From contig CAZNPZ010000001.1 of the NCBI GenBank assembly GCA_964575255.1, positions 73,464 through 137,463 of the forward strand: a stretch of DNA of 64,000 bases. Reading direction: 5' to 3'. A model generated the notes under the pieces. That model had not been told where the DNA came from, did no database searches, and saw nothing but the letters and a program-made list of their open reading frames with translations. Made by a program: the position numbers and the translations under genes. This document shows, in pieces, positions 33,309-43,951 of this stretch. Origin of the DNA: JAEZHK01 sp964575255. Its GTDB lineage: Bacteria > Bacillota > Clostridia > Christensenellales > Aristaeellaceae. Within the stretch, counting starts at the first letter, position 1. The number at the start of each line of letters is the position of its first letter.

Positions 33309-34214
33309 TCATCCCATGAGTTTGACGAGCACGGCTTTCTGCGCGTGCAGCCGGTTTTCTGCCTCGTCGAAAATTTCGTCCGCGTGGGTCTCAAATACAT
33401 CCTCGGTGATTTCCTCGCCCCGGTGCGCGGGCAGGCAATGCTGCACCATCGCGCTCGGGTGCGCGAGCGCCATCAGCGTTTTGTTGATCTGATAACCGGT
33501 GAACGCCTTCGCGCGTTCCTGCTGTTCCGACTCCTGCCCCATCGACGCCCACACGTCGGTGACCAATACGTCCGCGCCCTCGGCGGCGGCTTCCGGGCTG
33601 TCGGTGAGCGTAAACAAATCGCCATAGGCTTTGGCGAATTCAAGCGCCTCCGGAGCGGGATGGTAGTTTTCCGGGCAGGCGACAGATACCTTCATGCCGG
33701 CCAAAAGGCCGCCGACGATCAGTGTGTTTGCCATGTTGTTGCCGTCGCCGATGAAAGCGAGTTTCAAACCCTCCAGCTTCCCGAACCTTTCGCGAACGGT
33801 CATCAGATCCGCCAGCACCTGACAGGGGTGGTAGAGGTCGGTCAGGCCGTTGATGATCGGGATGGAACCGAAATTCGCCAGATCCTCGACTTCCTGCTGC
33901 GCGAAGGTGCGGATCATGATGCCGTCCAGATACCTGGAAAGCACGCGCGCGGTGTCCTGCACGGGTTCGCCGCGCCCAATTTGCAGGTCGCGGTTGGACA
34001 GAAACAGCGCGGAGCCGCCCAACTGGTACATGCCCACCTCAAACGAGACGCGGGTGCGCGTGGAGGCCTTCTGGAAGATCATGCCCAGCGTCTTCCCGGC
34101 GAGCAGCGGCTTATGGATACCCCGATTGTGGTCGGCCTTCAGTTCGTCGGCGAGATCCAGGATTCCAAGGAGTTCTTCTTTCGACAGGTCATTAAGCTTT
34201 AAAAGGTGCTTCAT
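33309..34214 (-). CDS. argF: Ornithine carbamoyltransferase
   Basis: A 301-residue carbamoyltransferase joining ornithine and carbamoyl phosphate into citrulline. The carbamoyl-phosphate site is the FQKASTRTRVSFEVGM stretch (about residues 47-62, S-T-R-T-R). HPCQVLADLMT is the second substrate loop, and the ornithine-side HCLPAHRGEEITEDVFE motif near the end is specific for OTCases over aspartate carbamoyltransferases. The ATG at 34214 follows GGAGGAAACTGAA. It is separated from argD by one base. Confidence 0.97.
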   Translation of the reverse strand: MKHLLKLNDLSKEELLGILDLADELKADHNRGIHKPLLAGKTLGMIFQKASTRTRVSFEVGMYQLGGSALFLSNRDLQIGRGEPVQDTARVLSRYLDGIMIRTFAQQEVEDLANFGSIPIINGLTDLYHPCQVLADLMTVRERFGKLEGLKLAFIGDGNNMANTLIVGGLLAGMKVSVACPENYHPAPEALEFAKAYGDLFTLTDSPEAAAEGADVLVTDVWASMGQESEQQERAKAFTGYQINKTLMALAHPSAMVQHCLPAHRGEEITEDVFETHADEIFDEAENRLHAQKAVLVKLMG

Positions 34215-34215
34215 T

Positions 34216-35409
34216 TCAGTTTCCTCCTTCCAGACTTCCGATGGCCGCGGTCAGCGAGGCGAGTCCGCGGTCGATTTCAGCGTACGTGATGGTGAGCGGC
34301 GGCAAGAGCCTGAGTTTACTCTTTGCGGTCAGCGTCAGGACGCCCTTTTGAATGCCCGCCGCGACCAGCTGCTGTGCGGTCATCCCGGTAAGCTCAACGC
34401 CCAGCATCATTCCAAGGCCGGTGACCGACTTCACGCCGCGCAGCTTCCGGAGCTTCTCTGAAATGTATTCACCCTTTTCTCGGACACTTTCCAGCATCGC
34501 GCCATCCATGCGCCCGATGACCTCCACCGCGCCCGCGCAGGCGACCGGGTTGCCGCCGAAGGTTGAGCCGTGATCGCCAAAACCCAGCACGTCCTGCGTC
34601 TTTTCGTTAAACAGTGCCGCCCCGATCGGAAGCCCCGCGCCCAGTCCCTTCGCGCAGGTGATGATGTCCGGTTTGATGCCGTACTGCTCCGACGCGAAGA
34701 ACGTGCCGGTGCGCCCGATGCCGGTCTGCACCTCGTCGTCGATGACCAGGATGTCCCGCGCCTGACAGTACGCCGTCACCGTCTGAACGTACTCTTTGTC
34801 CAGCGGTACGATGCCGCCCTCCCCCTGCACCATTTCCATCATGACCGCGCAGACGGTTCCGTCCAGCTTCGGCAGCGTGTCGTCCACGGTCGGGTTCGCG
34901 TGGACGAAACCCGGCGTGAACGGCATGAAGTGCTTATGGAAACTGTCCTGCCCGGTGGCGGAGACGGTGGTCACCGTCCTGCCGTGGAAGCTGTTCTGAA
35001 GCGTCACGATGGTGGCGCGGCCGTCGCCATACTTGTCATGGCTGTACTTGCGTGCGGCCTTGATCGCGCACTCGTTGGCTTCGCAGCCGCTGTTGGCAAA
35101 GAAGACCTTTTGCATGCCGCTCTTCCTCGTCAGCGCCTCGGCGGCGTCCACCACCGACTGGTTATAGAACAGGTTGCAGCAGTGCTGGAGCTTTACGAGC
35201 TGCCCCTTCACCGCCTCCAGCCAGCATGGGTCGGCGAAACCCAGCGCGTTGACGCCGATGCCGCTGGTGAAGTCGATGTACTCGTTGTCCTCCACGTCCC
35301 AGCAGGTGGCGTTCATCCCGTGATCCAGCGCGACCGGGAAGCGATTATAGGTTCCCGCCACAGTCGTCTGATCCTTTTCCCGGATCGTATCAAAGCCCAA
35401 ATTCAGCAC
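34216..35409 (-). CDS. argD: Acetylornithine aminotransferase
   Basis: A 397-residue class III PLP aminotransferase that converts N-acetylglutamate semialdehyde to N2-acetylornithine. The PLP phosphate contacts NSGCEANECAIKAARKYS, the IDDEVQTGIGRTG Asp region and the Schiff-base Lys in ITCAKGLGAGLPIGA (about residue 250) are present. The frame opens with GTG at 35409, but GAGG abuts it; an in-frame TTG at 35400 is eight bases from that site and may be the true start, shortening the protein by three residues. One base separates it from argB. Its place between argB and argF supports arginine rather than another ornithine-type transaminase role. Confidence 0.95.
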   Translation of the reverse strand: MLNLGFDTIREKDQTTVAGTYNRFPVALDHGMNATCWDVEDNEYIDFTSGIGVNALGFADPCWLEAVKGQLVKLQHCCNLFYNQSVVDAAEALTRKSGMQKVFFANSGCEANECAIKAARKYSHDKYGDGRATIVTLQNSFHGRTVTTVSATGQDSFHKHFMPFTPGFVHANPTVDDTLPKLDGTVCAVMMEMVQGEGGIVPLDKEYVQTVTAYCQARDILVIDDEVQTGIGRTGTFFASEQYGIKPDIITCAKGLGAGLPIGAALFNEKTQDVLGFGDHGSTFGGNPVACAGAVEVIGRMDGAMLESVREKGEYISEKLRKLRGVKSVTGLGMMLGVELTGMTAQQLVAAGIQKGVLTLTAKSKLRLLPPLTITYAEIDRGLASLTAAIGSLEGGN

Positions 35410-35410
35410 C

Positions 35411-36274
35411 TCACTTCACAAACATCGTGCCGATGCCCTCGTCGGAGAACATCTCAATCAGGATTGAGTGGGGAATCCTTCCGTCGATCATGAACGCCTT
35501 CTTGACGCCGTCCCGAACCGCCTTCTCGCAGGATCGGACCTTCGGGATCATGCCGCCGGACACCTTACCGCAGGCGATCAGCCCATCCACCTCATCGAGC
35601 CTGACCACCGGGATCAGCGAGTTTTCGTCGCTTACGTCCTGCATCAGCCCTCGGATGTCGGTCAGCGCGATCATGTTCTCCGCGCCAAGCGCTGAGGCGA
35701 TCTCGGCGGCGGCGGTGTCGGCGTTGATGTTGAAGGCCATACCGGTCTCGTCGACACCCACGGTGGCGATCACCGGGATGTAACCGTCGGAAAGCGCGTT
35801 CAGGATCGGTGCCACGTCCACCTTCGTGACCTCGCCCACGTAGCCCAGTTCCGGCTTATCCTTGATCTTCTCCGCCTGAATCATGCGCCCATCAATGCCG
35901 CACAAGCCGATCGCCTTGCCGCCGCAAACGCCGATCAGGCTGACGAGGTCTTTATTGGTCTTCCCGGCCAGCACCATCTGAACGACCTGCATGCTTTCCT
36001 CGTCGGTACACCTCAGGCCGTCGACAAACTTGGATGGGAGGCCAAGCTTTGAAAGCATCTGGCTGATCTCCGGGCCGCCGCCGTGCACCAGCACGACCTT
36101 GACGCCTACCTGCGCGAGCAACACGATGTCGGTCATGACCGCCCGCTTCAAATGCGGGTTGACCATCGCGTTGCCGCCATACTTGACCACGACGATCTTG
36201 CCGGTATACTTCTGGATGTAGGGCAGCGCGGCGGTAAGGACGTCCGCGCGCAGGTCCGCGGCGATGGGGTGCAT
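35411..36274 (-). CDS. argB: Acetylglutamate kinase
   Basis: A 287-residue amino-acid kinase phosphorylating N-acetylglutamate. The phosphate-binding Lys/Gly motifs are IVVVKYGGNAM (about residues 28-38) and VVLVHGGGPEI, with the N-acetylglutamate site FVDGLRCTDEESM and the AEIASALGAENMIALTD strand. The C-terminal stretch SGGMIPKVRSCEKAV is as expected. In organisms that use the ArgJ cycle this enzyme is commonly feedback-inhibited by arginine, which needs an N-terminal helix; the first 20 residues here (IAADLRADVLTAALPYIQKY) fit such a helix. The ATG at 36274 follows AAGGAGGG. Confidence 0.97.
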   Translation of the reverse strand: MHPIAADLRADVLTAALPYIQKYTGKIVVVKYGGNAMVNPHLKRAVMTDIVLLAQVGVKVVLVHGGGPEISQMLSKLGLPSKFVDGLRCTDEESMQVVQMVLAGKTNKDLVSLIGVCGGKAIGLCGIDGRMIQAEKIKDKPELGYVGEVTKVDVAPILNALSDGYIPVIATVGVDETGMAFNINADTAAAEIASALGAENMIALTDIRGLMQDVSDENSLIPVVRLDEVDGLIACGKVSGGMIPKVRSCEKAVRDGVKKAFMIDGRIPHSILIEMFSDEGIGTMFVK

Positions 36275-36288
36275 GGATGAAACCCTCC

Positions 36289-37503
36289 TTAGGTGCGATA
36301 ATCGCCGTTGATCTTCACGTAGTCGTAGGTCAGGTCACAGCCCCATGCGGTGGCGGACGAAGTGCCCTGCCGCATATCGATCCCGACCGTGATTTCCTTT
36401 TCCAGAAGGATCGCTTTCGCGGTCTCCTCGGAGAATGGGACTCCGACCCCGTCTTTGCAGACCTGAATGACGCCCGCAGGCGACGAAAGCGACACGTCAA
36501 TCTTCGCAACGTCGAATTCCGCCTCCGCGTAGCCGATGGCGCAGAGAATACGCCCCCAGTTGGCGTCCGCGCCGAACATAGCGGCTTTGACGAGGCTGGA
36601 CATGACCACCGACTTCGCGACGGTGCGGGCGGTTTGAACGTCTGGCGCGTTGCTCACCGCGACTTCAATCAACTTCGTCGCGCCCTCGCCGTCTGAAGCG
36701 ATCATCCGCGCGATCCGGGTGGCGACTGCCTGGAGTCCGGCCACGAAGCCGTCAAACGCCGCCCCTTCCCGGTCGATCAGCGGATTTCCGGCGAGGCCAC
36801 TGGCCATCACGGAAACCATGTCGTTGGTGGAGGTGTCGCCGTCCACCGAAACCATGTTGTAGGTGTCGTCCACGACCCGTTTTAATGCAACCTGGAGCAT
36901 CTTTGCTGTGATCGCGGCATCCGTGGTGATGAACGAGAGCATCGTCGCCATGTTGGGGCGGATCATGCCGCTGCCTTTTGCCATCGCGCCGACGGTGACG
37001 GTGACGCCGTCCAGTTCAAACGCGAGCGCGACTTCCTTGGGCTTGACATCGGTCGTCATGATCGCGAGCTGCGCATCGTGCGCGCCGCCTTTGGATAGCT
37101 TTGGGGCGAGCGCCCGGATGCCCGATTCGATTGGTTCGAGGGGCAGCGGCTGGCCGATCACGCCGGTGGAGCCGATGATGACGTCCGTCGGCTTCACGTT
37201 AAGCGCCTCGCCGGTCAGTTCGCACATGCGCTCCGCAATATACACACCGTCCGCGTTGCAGGTGTTGGCGTTGCCGCTGTTGCAGATGATCGCCTGCGCC
37301 ACGCCGTCCGAGAGGTTGTTCCTGGTCACGGTGATCGGCGCGCCGAAGACCTTGTTCTTCGTATAGACCGCCGCCGCCGCGCACGGAAGCTCGCACCTGA
37401 CCAGCGCCAGGTCATTCTTCAGGCTGCTTTTTTTAATCCCGCAGCGGATGCCGCCCGCGACAAAGCCCTTGGGCGCGCATACGCCGCCCGGCACTTCACG
37501 CAT
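36289..37503 (-). CDS. argJ: Bifunctional ornithine acetyltransferase / N-acetylglutamate synthase
   Basis: A 404-residue ArgJ that recycles acetyl groups from acetylornithine to glutamate and may also use acetyl-CoA. The self-cleaving site is visible as the conserved Thr in GMIRPNMATMLSFITTD (about residue 188), where the precursor splits into alpha and beta chains. CNSGNANTCNADG and STGVIGQPLP are hallmarks of the alpha chain, and VSVDGDTSTNDMV of the beta chain. The ATG at 37503 follows GGGTGGG and overlaps argC by eight bases. Its presence, with no argA or argE in the window, indicates a cyclic acetyl pathway. Confidence 0.97.
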   Translation of the reverse strand: MREVPGGVCAPKGFVAGGIRCGIKKSSLKNDLALVRCELPCAAAAVYTKNKVFGAPITVTRNNLSDGVAQAIICNSGNANTCNADGVYIAERMCELTGEALNVKPTDVIIGSTGVIGQPLPLEPIESGIRALAPKLSKGGAHDAQLAIMTTDVKPKEVALAFELDGVTVTVGAMAKGSGMIRPNMATMLSFITTDAAITAKMLQVALKRVVDDTYNMVSVDGDTSTNDMVSVMASGLAGNPLIDREGAAFDGFVAGLQAVATRIARMIASDGEGATKLIEVAVSNAPDVQTARTVAKSVVMSSLVKAAMFGADANWGRILCAIGYAEAEFDVAKIDVSLSSPAGVIQVCKDGVGVPFSEETAKAILLEKEITVGIDMRQGTSSATAWGCDLTYDYVKINGDYRT

Positions 37504-38446
37504 CAAAACCCACCCCCATGCGCAGTGATTGATACTCGTTCAAACCCAGCGCGATGTTCATGTTCTGAACCGCCGCGCCCGATGCGCCCTTGCCGAGGTT
37601 GTCCAGGACCGATGTGATTGTCATCTGATGGTCGTTTCCCATCACGTACAGGTGGAGGCGGTCGGTGCCGGTCAGAAGGTTTGCGGGGAGGAAGCCGCCC
37701 TCCGGCGCGTCAAGGATCGAAATCAACTTCGCGCCCGCGTAGTACGCCGAGAACGCATCCTTCAGCGACGCGAGCGACAGGCTCTTTTTGAAAAGACCGG
37801 GCCATAGCGGCACGCTGACCGACATTCCGGCGTAGTAGTCGCAGATCAGCGGGTTGAAGATGGGCGGCTTTTGAAGGCCGGACACCGCTTGCATCTCCGG
37901 CAGGTGCTTGTGGCCGAGGTTCAGCGCATACAGTCGCGGGCTGTCATACTCCGCCGAGCGATCTGGGTTTTCGTACTGTGCGATGCCCTTCTTGCCCGCG
38001 CCGCTGTAGCCGCTGACCGCGTGGCAGGTCAGTTGCGTGCCGGAGTCGATCAGGCCAAGCAGCACGAGCGGGGTCGCGATCGCGAGGAATCCCGTCGCGT
38101 AGCACCCGGCGTTCGCGATGAACTTCGCGTTCGCCACCGCGTCATGGTGCGCTTTTGAAAGTTCCGGGAAACCGTACGCCCAGCCGGGCGCGACCCGGTG
38201 CGCGGTGGAGGCATCGATCACGCGAGTGTCCGGGTTGGTGACGAGTTTCACCGCTTCTATGGCGGCGGCGTCCGGGAGGCATAAAAACACGAGGTCGGAC
38301 TGGTTCATCAGCCGCGCGCGCTCGGTTTCGTCCTTACGCAGCGCTTCCGCGATTTTGAGAACCTCGATGTCGTCCCGTTCGGAGAGCCGCTCGGCGAGCT
38401 GAAGGCCGGTCGTCCCCTCCTGACCGTCGATGAAAACCTTAAACAT
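37496..38446 (-). CDS. argC: N-acetyl-gamma-glutamyl-phosphate reductase, short type
   Basis: A 316-residue ArgC of the shorter (type 2) class that reduces N-acetylglutamyl phosphate with NADPH. The nucleotide loop is VFIDGQEGTTGLQLAERL (about residues 4-21), and the catalytic Cys lies in FIANAGCYATGFLAIATPL (about residue 117). The SGYSGAGKKG loop and the HKHLPEMQ His segment follow. The ATG at 38446 lies inside the end of argH, an eight-base overlap. Type 2 ArgC proteins are common in some Firmicutes and Proteobacteria, so the short length is not a truncation. Confidence 0.96.
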   Translation of the reverse strand: MFKVFIDGQEGTTGLQLAERLSERDDIEVLKIAEALRKDETERARLMNQSDLVFLCLPDAAAIEAVKLVTNPDTRVIDASTAHRVAPGWAYGFPELSKAHHDAVANAKFIANAGCYATGFLAIATPLVLLGLIDSGTQLTCHAVSGYSGAGKKGIAQYENPDRSAEYDSPRLYALNLGHKHLPEMQAVSGLQKPPIFNPLICDYYAGMSVSVPLWPGLFKKSLSLASLKDAFSAYYAGAKLISILDAPEGGFLPANLLTGTDRLHLYVMGNDHQMTITSVLDNLGKGASGAAVQNMNIALGLNEYQSLRMGVGFDA

Positions 38447-39815
38447 CCTTCAAAAGCTCCTTCACCCTGTCAATTTGGCGCCGGACGGCCTCTGGCGCAG
38501 GCCCGCCGTCCACGCGTCGCAAACGCACGCAGCGGGCGAGATCGATCGCTTCAAAGATGTCTTCGTCAAAGGCGGGATGCGCGGCCTTGTAGTCCGCCAG
38601 CGGCAGCGTCTCGAGGGTCAAGCCTTTTTCGATGCAGTCACGCACCAGCGTCCCGGTCACGTTGTAGGCGTCCCGGAATGGCACGCCCTTCTTGGTCAGG
38701 TAGTCCGCGCAGTCAGTGGCGTTCAAGAAGCCCTTCGCGGCGGCGGCGCGCATCGTTTGCTTGTGAAATGTCGCGCTTGAAAGCATCGGCGCGAAGACTT
38801 CAAGGCACAGCTTTGCCGTGTCCACCGCGTCGAAGACCGCCTCTTTGTCCTCCTGCATGTCCTTGTTGTACGCGAGCGGCAGCGCCTTCATCGTGGTCAG
38901 TAGCGTCACCAGATCGCCGTATACCCGGCCGGTCTTTCCGCGCACCAATTCCGCGATGTCCGGGTTCTTCTTCTGCGGCATGATCGAGGAACCGGTCGAG
39001 AACCGGTCATCAAGCGTCACAAACCGGTATTCCCAGGAGCACCACAAGGCGAACTCCTCCGCGAAGCGGGACAGGTGCATCATCAGGATGGAGAGAGCCG
39101 CCATCAGTTCCAGCGCGAAGTCCCGATCGGACACCGCGTCCATGCTGTTGAGCGAAACGCCGCAGAAGCCCAGTTGCGCCGCCACGTCATTCCGGTCGAT
39201 CGGGTAGGTCGTGCCTGCCAGCGCCCCCGCGCCCAGAGGCGAAACCCGCGTACGCCTGCCGCAGTCGGTCAGGCGGTCCATGTCGCGCAGCAGCATCGAT
39301 GCGTAGGCCATCAGGTGATGCGCCAGCGTGACAGGCTGCGCGCGCTGCAGGTGGGTGTAGCCGGGCATCACGGTTTCCAGATGGCCTTCGGCGATTTCAA
39401 CGATTGTTTGTACGAGCGCCTTCGCGCCCGCCTTGACCGATTCGATCTCGTTCGCCAGATACAGTCTGAGATCGAGCGCCACCTGATCGTTTCGGCTGCG
39501 CGCGGTGTGGAGGCGTTTGCCCGCGTCGCCGATGCGCGCGGTCAGCTCGGCCTCGACGAAGGTGTGGATGTCCTCGGCAGCCGGATCGATGGCGAGTTTC
39601 CCCGATTCGATGTCCGCGAGGATTCCATTCAGGCCGCTCACGATGGCGGCGGCGTCCGCTGCAGACAGGATCCCGGTATTGCCCAGCATGGTCGCGTGGG
39701 CGACGGAGCCCAGAATGTCTTCTTTATACATCCGCTGGTCGAATCCTATGGACGCGTTCAGCCTGTTCAGCCGCTCGTCCACCTCGCCGGAAAGTCTGCC
39801 CGCCCAAAGTTTCAT
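38439..39815 (-). CDS. argH: Argininosuccinate lyase
   Basis: A 458-residue member of the fumarase/aspartase superfamily splitting argininosuccinate into arginine and fumarate. Signatures are KLWAGRLSGEVDERLNRLNAS at the N-terminus, HTARSRNDQVALDLRLYL, PGYTHLQRAQPVTLAHHL and the catalytic loop GSSIMPQKKNPDIAELVRGK (about residues 277-296). The ATG at 39815 is chosen over an upstream start because it gives the conserved N-terminus and follows GGGGGATACGCC. A strong hairpin lies between it and argG. Confidence 0.97.
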   Translation of the reverse strand: MKLWAGRLSGEVDERLNRLNASIGFDQRMYKEDILGSVAHATMLGNTGILSAADAAAIVSGLNGILADIESGKLAIDPAAEDIHTFVEAELTARIGDAGKRLHTARSRNDQVALDLRLYLANEIESVKAGAKALVQTIVEIAEGHLETVMPGYTHLQRAQPVTLAHHLMAYASMLLRDMDRLTDCGRRTRVSPLGAGALAGTTYPIDRNDVAAQLGFCGVSLNSMDAVSDRDFALELMAALSILMMHLSRFAEEFALWCSWEYRFVTLDDRFSTGSSIMPQKKNPDIAELVRGKTGRVYGDLVTLLTTMKALPLAYNKDMQEDKEAVFDAVDTAKLCLEVFAPMLSSATFHKQTMRAAAAKGFLNATDCADYLTKKGVPFRDAYNVTGTLVRDCIEKGLTLETLPLADYKAAHPAFDEDIFEAIDLARCVRLRRVDGGPAPEAVRRQIDRVKELLKDV

Positions 39816-39835
39816 GGCGTATCCCCCGTTGTCCA

Positions 39836-39860
39836 CCGGCCCGGCTTAACGCCGGGCCGG
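39836..39860 (-). other. Stable hairpin between argG and argH
   Basis: CCGGCCCGGC (39836-39845) and GCCGGGCCGG (39851-39860) form a perfect 10-bp GC stem with a five-base loop. There is no U-tract in either direction, so it is more likely an mRNA stability or processing element than a terminator. Confidence 0.55.
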
Positions 39861-39868
39861 AGTGTGAT

Positions 39869-41086
39869 TTACTTCTTGTGCTTCGCGTTCAGCATGGCCT
39901 GAATCTTGATCGGAAGGCCGAATAGCGTAATGAACCCGGCGCTGTCCTTCTGGTCGTAGACCGCGTCCTCGCCGAAGGTGACGATCTCCTCATCGTAGAG
40001 CGAATACGGGCTGGTCGCGCCGGCGGAGATGATGTTTCCTTTGAAGAGCTTCAGTTTCACCGTGCCGGTCACGGTCTTCTGCGTCTCGTCGACGAAGGCG
40101 GAGAGCGCCTGCCGAAGCGGCGTGAACCACTGGCCGTTGTACACGAGGTCTGCAAATTCCAGCGCCATCCGCTGCTTGTAATGCAGCGTCATCTTGTCCA
40201 GACACAGCTGCTCCAGCTTCTCATGCGCTTCGTAGAGGATCGATCCGCCGGGGGTCTCATAAACACCGCGGCTCTTCATGCCCACCAGCCGGTTTTCGAC
40301 CATGTCCAGGATGCCCACGCCGTGTTTGCCGCCGATTTTATTGAGCTTTTTGATGAGCGCCGGGCCGTCCAGTTTTTCGCCGTTGACTGCGACAGGCACG
40401 CCCGCCTCAAAATCGATGGTCACATACTCGGCCATATCCGGCGCTTCTTCCGGCGTAACGCCCATCTCCATGTTGCCCTTGTACTTGGGCTCATTGGCCG
40501 GGTCTTCCAATTCCAACCCTTCGTGGGACAGATGCCACAGGTTCTTGTCCTTGGAGTAATTGGTCTCGCGGCTGATCTTGAGCGGGATATCGTGGGCTTC
40601 GGCGTAGGCGATCTCGTCCTCGCGACCCTTCATCTCCCAGATGCGCCACGGCGCGATGACCGGCATCGTCGGCGCGAACGCCTTGATGGTCAGCTCGAAT
40701 CGAACCTGGTCGTTGCCTTTGCCGGTGCAGCCATGCGCGATCGCGTCCGCGCCTTCTTTCAGCGCGATTTCAGTGATCCGCTTTGCGATGATCGGACGCG
40801 CGAACGAAGTACCAAGCAGGTACTTCTCCTCGTACTTCGCGCCCGCTTTCAGCGTCGGGAAGATGTAGTCGTACACGAACTCCTGCTCCAGGTCTTCGAT
40901 ATACAACTTGGACGCGCCGGTCTTCAGCGCCTTTTCGTGGAGCCCTTCCAACTCGTCCGCCTGACCGACGTTGGCCGCGACCGCGATGACCTCGCAGCCC
41001 TCGTAGTGCTCCTTGAGCCACGGAATGATGACCGAGGTGTCCAGCCCGCCGGAATAAGCCAGCACGATCTTCTTGTACTGCTTCAT
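39869..41086 (-). CDS. argG: Argininosuccinate synthase
   Basis: A 405-residue ligase joining citrulline and aspartate with ATP. The PP-loop is VLAYSGGLDTSVIIPWLKE (about residues 7-25). HGCTGKGNDQVRFE, the MEMGVTPEEAPD segment and the ENRLVGMKSRGVYETPGG region are typical. The ATG at 41086 is ten bases after GGAGC; the frame extends to a GTG at 41095. This is the first gene of the arginine/carbamoyl-phosphate operon, with promoter and a candidate ArgR box immediately upstream. The gene order argG-H-C-J-B-D-F-carA-carB supplies every step from glutamate to arginine. Confidence 0.97.
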   Translation of the reverse strand: MKQYKKIVLAYSGGLDTSVIIPWLKEHYEGCEVIAVAANVGQADELEGLHEKALKTGASKLYIEDLEQEFVYDYIFPTLKAGAKYEEKYLLGTSFARPIIAKRITEIALKEGADAIAHGCTGKGNDQVRFELTIKAFAPTMPVIAPWRIWEMKGREDEIAYAEAHDIPLKISRETNYSKDKNLWHLSHEGLELEDPANEPKYKGNMEMGVTPEEAPDMAEYVTIDFEAGVPVAVNGEKLDGPALIKKLNKIGGKHGVGILDMVENRLVGMKSRGVYETPGGSILYEAHEKLEQLCLDKMTLHYKQRMALEFADLVYNGQWFTPLRQALSAFVDETQKTVTGTVKLKLFKGNIISAGATSPYSLYDEEIVTFGEDAVYDQKDSAGFITLFGLPIKIQAMLNAKHKK

Positions 41087-41101
41087 ATTGTTCACGCTCC
41101 A

Positions 41102-41119
41102 AATGTATATTTATTCGTT
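41102..41119 (-). promoter_or_regulatory. Candidate ARG box (ArgR operator)
   Basis: On the minus strand AACGAATAAATATACATT matches 13 of 18 positions of the Bacillus-type ARG box consensus as I recall it. It lies between the argG promoter and start codon, where a repressor would block transcription. Confidence 0.4.
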
Positions 41120-41130
41120 CTTTTCCGTAT

Positions 41131-41158
41131 ATTATACATGTATATGCGGACATGTCAA
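41131..41158 (-). promoter_or_regulatory. Promoter for the arg-car operon
   Basis: Read on the minus strand: TTGACA (41158-41153), 16-base spacer, TATAAT (41136-41131); both hexamers are perfect. It starts about 45 bases upstream of argG. The remaining bases of the 290-base gap (41160-41310) show no further recognisable element. Confidence 0.75.
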
Positions 41159-41313
41159 GCGATTTTCTGAATACCAGCGTATAATCTGTGTAAAATTACG
41201 CAAGTCGCCGCTTTTCATGATACCAGTATACAGCTTCCCACGACCAGATAGGTTAAACCTTGGATAATCCCGGAAATTTTCATCGGTCCACCCTAAAGTT
41301 TAGACATAGTATT

Positions 41314-41341
41314 CGCCGCCGGAGTATTGTCTCCGACGGCG
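41314..41341 (-). terminator. Hairpin after the ABC permease gene
   Basis: CGCCGCCGGAG (41314-41324) and CTCCGACGGCG (41331-41341) form an 11-bp stem with one mismatch, 36 bases downstream of the permease stop. The tail is not U-rich, so termination strength is uncertain. Confidence 0.45.
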
Positions 41342-41376
41342 ACTGAGTACCCACGATGAATTCTCAAAAAGAAGAT

Positions 41377-42333
41377 TCAAGCGGCTTCAGACTGCTTCCT
41401 TCGGATCACGTCGATGATGACTGCGACGATGATGATCAAGCCCTTGACCACCCGCTGCCAGCCCTGCGGCACGCTCAAAAGGTTCAGGCCGTTGGAAATG
41501 ACGCCGATGATCAGAACGCCGATCACTGTGCCCAAGAGACTTCCCTCGCCGCCCTTCATGCTGGTGCCGCCGATGACGACCGCGGCGATCGCGTTCATCT
41601 CCTGGCCTTCCGCCAGCGTTGGCAGCGCCGAGTCCAGCCTCGAAACCACGATGATCGAAGCCACGCCACAGCAAAGCCCGCTGACCGTGTATACGAACAG
41701 CTTGACGGCGCTCAGGTTGATGCCCGACAGCTTCGCGCAGTTCTCGTTGCCGCCGATGGCGAACACGTTTCGACCGATGCGCATGTATTTGAGGTTGTAC
41801 CAGCACAGGATCAGGAGCAGTACCATGATCAGGATCGTGTACAACGGGATGCCCAGCACCCGGCCGGAGATCGCGGTAAAGGATTCCGGCAGCGTGTACA
41901 CCGGCTGTCCGCCGGTGATCGTATACGCGAAGCCGCGCGCGATGTACATCATGCCCAGCGTCGTAATGAACGGCGGCAGGTTCAGGTACGCGATCATCGC
42001 GCCGTTCATCAGGCCGATTAAGACCGACAGAAGCAACCCTGCCAGCACCGACGGCAGCACGCCAACCCCGGCCTTCATCATCATCGCCATCAGAAGCCCG
42101 ACCACCGCCATGTTGGAGCCGATGGAGAGGTCGATGCCGCCGGAGATGATCACGTAGCTCATGCCCAACGCGACGACGAAGTTGATGGACACTTGCTGAA
42201 ACACGTTCAGGAAGTTGTCCACCTTGAAGAACACCGGCGAAGCAAAGCCCATGATCACGCACAGCAGGATAAACGCGACAAAGATGCCCAGAATGTTGTT
42301 GCCGGAATTGATCCGCTTCATCTTCATCTGCAC
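41377..42333 (-). CDS. Ribose-type ABC transporter permease
   Basis: A 318-residue inner-membrane permease of the RbsC/YtfT/XylH family with about eight to ten hydrophobic segments. Family stretches include VISGGIDLSIGSNMAVVGLL (residues 64-83), the FITTLGMMYIARGFAYTITGG helix, the GGNENCAKLSGINLSAVKLFVYTVSGL cytoplasmic loop and AIAAVVIGGTSMKGGEGSLLGTVIG near the end. The start is GTG at 42333, nine bases after AAAGGGG; ATG codons at 42327 and 42321 are alternatives. It is the last gene of a three-gene minus-strand transporter operon, after the ATPase. The substrate is probably a pentose or related monosaccharide but cannot be named. Confidence 0.93.
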   Translation of the reverse strand: MQMKMKRINSGNNILGIFVAFILLCVIMGFASPVFFKVDNFLNVFQQVSINFVVALGMSYVIISGGIDLSIGSNMAVVGLLMAMMMKAGVGVLPSVLAGLLLSVLIGLMNGAMIAYLNLPPFITTLGMMYIARGFAYTITGGQPVYTLPESFTAISGRVLGIPLYTILIMVLLLILCWYNLKYMRIGRNVFAIGGNENCAKLSGINLSAVKLFVYTVSGLCCGVASIIVVSRLDSALPTLAEGQEMNAIAAVVIGGTSMKGGEGSLLGTVIGVLIIGVISNGLNLLSVPQGWQRVVKGLIIIVAVIIDVIRRKQSEAA

Positions 42334-42404
42334 GGTAGAAAACCCCTTTTACGTCAAATGAACAGGGTATATCGGCCCTGGCAATCCCACATTCAAAGGA
42401 TGCG

Positions 42405-43913
<1,509 letters not shown>

Positions 43914-43951
43914 AACGTCACTCCCTGTTCAGGATGTAATCCGATGAGTAA

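Noticed and set aside
39836..39860. Terminator between argG and argH
   Set aside because: The 10-bp stem is strong but no U-run follows in either direction, and the genes clearly belong to one pathway operon. Recorded as a stability hairpin.
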